Source: Eukaryota sp. TZLM1-RC (lineage: Eukaryota; Metamonada: BaSk clade). From it: a stretch of 64,000 nucleotides of DNA. The notes beneath the pieces were generated by a model, which did not search any database, was not told the origin of the DNA, and saw only the letters and a program-made list of their open reading frames with translations. Numbering within the stretch: the stretch's first letter is position 1; each line of letters opens with the position of its first letter. Shown piece after piece: positions 61,201 to 64,000 of the stretch. Location of the stretch: NCBI GenBank assembly GCA_040285825.1, contig JAUPSS010000002.1, positions 372,001-436,000 on the forward strand, written 5' to 3'. The translations under genes were made by a program, and so were the position numbers.

Positions 61201-62494
61201 GCGAATCACTCATTCCATAGTGGATGATTGAAAGAACGATCATATTGGAGAGCACGAAAACAGTTGATAACAATTCAAAAGTAAAAGTCATTACAATCTT
61301 TGAACAAAACTTTTTAATAAAATGAACCTGTTCCTTCTTAAAGATACTATTGACTTCATCGCCATCTACTTCCTCCGTCTGTACTTCTTGGCTCACATTG
61401 TAAAGGTTCTTAGAATGCTCAGTAGCCACCACTAGGTTGTAATCCCCGGTAAACTCATCCTTTACTAATATATATTCTTCCTTGGCTTCAACTTCACCAT
61501 ATTTGGTTGCAATAATGGCAGTAAAAAGATTCAAGACATAAAAAGCTCCGCCTATGCACACAAGAAACACATACCAATAACCAACAGAACCCATTGCTTC
61601 ATACGCAAAGGAGGTTTGATGAGCCCATCCCTCTAGAGTGAGCCCCCAAAAAATATTTAAAATTGCAATGAAAACATTATCAAAGGAGAGCCAATTTTCC
61701 TCAGGATTGGGAAAACCGTCCCTACATTCGTGACCAGGTACATCACAAGCCTGGCCAAGTCCAGAGGCAGAACAAATAAAGAAATCATCTTCCCAATCAT
61801 CCAAATCCATCACGTCATCATTAGACAGGTTGATTGGAACGCATCGGTAATGTAAGGCTCCCCGTAACAGTTGAACCCCAAACACAGCTGACACAAAGAC
61901 AAAGAAGAATAGGAAAATTAGAACAGGCCAAATAGCAGGGAACGTCCTAGCTAGTGATCTAGTGACCTTTTTCAGGGCAGGGACGGCATTGAGTGAACGG
62001 AGGGGACGAAAGACACGTAAAAGTCGAAAGATTGTTGGACGGCTGGAAAACCATGGTGAAAAGCTGATGATTGATAAAAGAACAATAATAAAGTCCATGC
62101 ATGAAAAGGCATCACGTAACAGAGACTTTGGTGACGCATAGAGTCCGACAGCAATTGCTCGAATGATGATCTCAATGGTAAAAAATATAGTAAAGAGCAC
62201 ATCCATCCACAACAAGGAGGATTCGTGTTCAATTGCTTGTTCATGGGAGAGAAAGAACAGTGGAGCTACAGAGAGCAATATGACCATTAACACGAACCAA
62301 TCGAAGAATGGATGAAATACCAATTTCAGACAGGTGGTTCGAGTAGTCCCATTCATATCAAAAATTCCTAATGAGCGTTGAGGGAGCATTTGTCGGATAG
62401 CATCCAAAGAAGTAGATTCTGCTCGTTTGAGCAGATCCTTCTGCTGCTGAGGAAGAACGGGTATGGGCTGAATAGGTTGGACGTCAGCCAACAT
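58292..62494 (-). CDS. four-domain voltage-gated cation channel
   Basis: This intact 1,400-residue frame has four repeats of six membrane segments. The S4 sensors are clear: FRLLRVFRPLRSL (repeat I), LRVFRLARVLRIF (II), LRSLRALRPLRLL (III) and LFRLLRVLRIVRLSRR (IV). The pore-loop residues are TLEGW (Glu288), TGEDW (Glu588), TTQEY (Gln888) and SGEEW (Glu1167). The C-terminal part has the EF-hand-like segment of Ca/Na channels (WGSLDPDGVGFINVTKLEELF, then LKPPLS). The family includes CaV, NaV and NALCN. The E/E/Q/E ring is closest to CaV but lacks one carboxylate. It is probably a plasma or ciliary membrane calcium or mixed cation channel. A Fanzor element lies immediately upstream. Confidence 0.9.
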   Translation of the reverse strand: MLADVQPIQPIPVLPQQQKDLLKRAESTSLDAIRQMLPQRSLGIFDMNGTTRTTCLKLVFHPFFDWFVLMVILLSVAPLFFLSHEQAIEHESSLLWMDVLFTIFFTIEIIIRAIAVGLYASPKSLLRDAFSCMDFIIVLLSIISFSPWFSSRPTIFRLLRVFRPLRSLNAVPALKKVTRSLARTFPAIWPVLIFLFFFVFVSAVFGVQLLRGALHYRCVPINLSNDDVMDLDDWEDDFFICSASGLGQACDVPGHECRDGFPNPEENWLSFDNVFIAILNIFWGLTLEGWAHQTSFAYEAMGSVGYWYVFLVCIGGAFYVLNLFTAIIATKYGEVEAKEEYILVKDEFTGDYNLVVATEHSKNLYNVSQEVQTEEVDGDEVNSIFKKEQVHFIKKFCSKIVMTFTFELLSTVFVLSNMIVLSIIHYGMSDSLESKLSTANQVITLLFLIEVLFRICATGSIVKHFKKSFFDGFDIVIVTFGVIELLVYLPQFQGFSVLRVFRLARVLRIFSLSRSWKSFHRLLNTIAASMKQLLPFITIVTILLFIFSAIGVEVFDPEKIATLDDPSSFYFANFIRSLENTWLTSTGEDWNDLAADTLDYAKDPFIAGVFFIAIIVVFTFLLMNLLIGIIVDNFVNAREAEKIKNQSIQFDCELIDTDVNVIDTKKARKSKKVKRSPQERAQYSFNYFHLDNPIRRICLKLNSSTVFTTFIYFLVFVSCVVMALQQPDVSPDHWTRRHSEFILNILALVFLGELVINSIALSLFGVNGVFRTPFIAFDSVIIIITAIEVFVPSGSPLALLRSLRALRPLRLLSLSKSGKLVTQALALASPAIFNATLLFLVFLTVFGIVGVQMFGGLASFQGDYDFGVLLGFDNVPQAVYSLFSYTTQEYLPAAFRYYVTDISSMIYFVSYMVFGFWIITNVFISLLTEEFSDSAAKIRAKAGETDEVRRARMVLSSVTKSICAPIRPCSDSFVLRKVCFKIGHWKYFDSFVTVLILVNALLLASYHAGMSDDLVVLFRQIGDVFTIIFAIEITVKIIGFGKMFLADYWNIFDLFVVLATSGAFFVGSSYGSFIVLFRLLRVLRIVRLSRRLTSIRKIIRTTTIALPALAGVSVVAMVIFFVFAVYGMRFFADVPTGIVNDGLYEPIVHFRNFFSAMFTLVMATSGEEWQGLMVNAAACPIDTPDCNGTLTSTLFFIPMIYLCRFIILNLISAAIVDAFVTASKDFLAVITPSDISDFISIWGSLDPDGVGFINVTKLEELFCSLKPPLSPGANVEVVNTVLRSLDVPLYNKKGDESNHLEPMYICVYDLLPSIIIRLLGPTTLNIPKNVERTIKLSQKKRVKAMIRFNFTQNELSLREMYAARFIVDKYRLHVEKLKQNAEFKETAQSEEVYISELLNL

Positions 62495-62537
62495 ATTCTA
62501 TCAATATTGTACAAAGAATTTCACACAGTGTGAATAT

Positions 62538-62673
62538 ATTATTGAATTTGCACACTTAATTACATTAACTCAATACTAATGGGACGACTATCATTGAACC
62601 GAGATTTCCTCTACAAAATCTTGATCTGCTTGCTGTCTAGCTAAAGCTTCTCTTATTCGATTGAAAAACTGCG
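62538..62673 (-). mobile_element. 136-bp 3' fragment of non-LTR element
   Basis: Only the last residues and the 3' UTR of the 32195-34015 family remain. It is flanked by GTGTGAATAT at 62528-62537 and 62674-62683, a 10-bp target duplication. It sits between a Fanzor remnant and the channel gene, 44 bp from the channel's ATG, that is, in its promoter or 5' UTR. Confidence 0.85.
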
Positions 62674-62772
62674 GTGTGAATATTGAATAAATATCCCTAA
62701 GAATTGTGTAAACTTCTCACCACCAAGGGTTAGTATACACTGAACACCTTGGAAATACGTTGATCAAAACAG

Positions 62773-64000
62773 CTACTGCTGTCTTCTTAGACGTCTCACA
62801 CGCCTTGGCCTTCTGAATGGTTCTGGCCTAGTACCAGTGAAGTACTCACTAATTGCAATCTCCAGCTGGTTTCTGGAGGCTGAGATGTCCCTAGACCAGT
62901 TGGTCTGATATCGAGGGCAATCGAACTTAGCGTTATTTACCCTTCCGTCATCATGATAGATCTTTCTATGAAAGACCTTACAGCAATTCACTTTTGCTGA
63001 GGTCATAAACTCGTCCCCCACTTTGACGCTTTCAAAGTGTTTTTTGATTTGGTTGAGAAATCTTTTTCGGGGGGGGGGTATTTCACAGATTGACGAGAGG
63101 GACCACCACCGCCATTGCCGAACCAAACTATAGTGTTTCTTCCTTCAGACAAGCGTTTAATTTTGTTAATAAAACTAGTTAGTCTCTTTTGTTTTCGTAT
63201 GAAGAAATCAAACTTATTTCTTCTCAGCTTTTTTCTTGCACCACGCTGCACATTTCCAGACATAATTGAAGCATATTCAGGCTCTTCCTCAGATTCAGGA
63301 ACATAAGGTAAACTTATTTCAATCAGATACTTTTGGAAGCTCTGAGCGGAATACGTGTTAGGAGTTGCTTGAGTGAGAGAAGGCTGGTGATTTAGTCTTC
63401 GTTCTTTTGGATTCAGTAGCAGTCCAGAACGTTCAAAAACAGGTGCAGAATTTCGGAAAGAACCAGTAGTCCAACCACAAAGATTGCTGTGGTTGGGATC
63501 AATGGCTACAAAAAACAAATTTTCATCAGGATCTCTGTAATTGGGCTGTTGTTCCACTGGTAACCGCGCTCTTCTCTGTGGATTTGCTCTTCTATGGACA
63601 TTAGATTTTCGTTTCCTTTCAGAGTTATGAAAATCATAATTTCCAGAGACTCGCCTGGGCTCAAATTCCGCTCTATTTGGCCTATTATAAGTTTTTCTTT
63701 CCTTCTGGGTAAACGTAAACCGCAAGGAATCACCATTCGAAAAAATGGTATAGTTAATAAATTTCGATTTATTAAAAAACCGATAAGGGTTGTTCAGAAG
63801 CTCTTTGTTTGCATTTAGTTTTGTGAAATAAGCTTCTGCTTCTTTAGTCAAGCTGCAGAAGCATGAAGACCAACTGGACAGTGGAAGGAGAGTGCCTTTT
63901 CATCACATCAGGGCAGTTATCTTCTAAAAAAGATAAAATGTGCAAGCCAGATTGAACGATTGTTGCAGCAGACTCCATATTGATGGGAAACCGTTCGTTT
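62773..64000 (-). pseudogene. Fanzor-like nuclease, family A copy 3, partial at window edge
   Basis: Three frames join: 63999-63860 (SGLHILSFLEDNCPDVM), 63851-63075 with RuvC-I FFVAIDPNHSNLCGW and RuvC-II IVWFGNGGGGPSRQ, and 63090-62773 with GDEFMTSAKVNCC and RuvC-III WSRDISASRNQ. The break near 63070 is a run of ten G with one base too few, and another break lies near 63855. The ribbon reads CPRYQ, so its last Cys is Tyr. The N-terminus is beyond the window. If the homopolymer is a sequencing error, most of the protein is continuous. The channel gene follows 278 bp downstream on the same strand. Confidence 0.8.

Noticed and set aside
1-64000. CRISPR arrays, tRNA or rRNA genes
   Set aside because: No regularly spaced repeat array was seen, and no cloverleaf or rRNA core sequence was recognised by eye. 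A covariance-model scan would be needed to exclude a tRNA.

Overview
The window is nuclear DNA of a compact, AT-rich, apparently intron-poor unicellular eukaryote using the standard code (TAA, TAG and TGA all end intact genes). Evidence for this: cytosolic asparaginyl-tRNA synthetase, a Mei2-type RNA-binding protein, a SAGA-type ubiquitin protease, the INO80 subunit NFRKB, a four-domain voltage-gated channel and a calpain-like protein, each in one uninterrupted frame with very short intergenic gaps. I cannot name the lineage from the sequence.

The host genes sit in islands at about 10.7-12.7 kb (hypothetical; ATG13-like), 27.2-30.5 kb (Mei2-like; AsnRS), 34.2-37.4 kb (USP22/Ubp8-like; RCC1-like; an unknown C-terminal tail), 43.0-51.1 kb (NFRKB; calpain-like; PIP-box/AT-hook protein; LRR-ankyrin protein), 53.8-54.3 kb (MJ1316-RCC1), 56.8-57.2 kb (small protein) and 58.3-62.5 kb (channel). 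Almost everything between them is mobile DNA, much of it nested.

The most interesting system is a set of Fanzor-type (TnpB-related, RNA-guided nuclease) elements. One family (B) has a 645-codon open frame at 54.5-56.5 kb and an internally deleted relative at 37.5-40.5 kb. They share left ends, right ends and a roughly 280-bp 3' noncoding segment that is a good candidate for the guide RNA scaffold. A second family (A) has three decayed copies (12.7-13.4, 24.7-27.2 and 62.5-64.0 kb, the last running off the window). Right ends of both families finish with nearly the same motif (GAATTTC or GAAATTC followed by A/T-CAGTAG). Four of the five copies lie just upstream of a host start codon, on the same strand.

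The other mobile DNA is of three kinds. (1) 5'-truncated non-LTR retrotransposons have an RT palm (YMDD), a CxC-x7-H-x4-C knuckle and an R-x-D-x(12-14)-D motif typical of a restriction-like endonuclease. They are flanked by 7-13-bp target duplications and come from at least four subfamilies. (2) Ty3/gypsy elements on the minus strand have protease, RT, RNase H, integrase and a C-terminal chromodomain-like segment, plus short non-autonomous LTR elements with LTRs of 104-139 bp and 4-bp target duplications. (3) A 408-bp MITE has an 8-bp duplication. At 13.4-23.2 kb one gypsy element carries a non-LTR element, a small LTR element and a MITE, all inserted into it.
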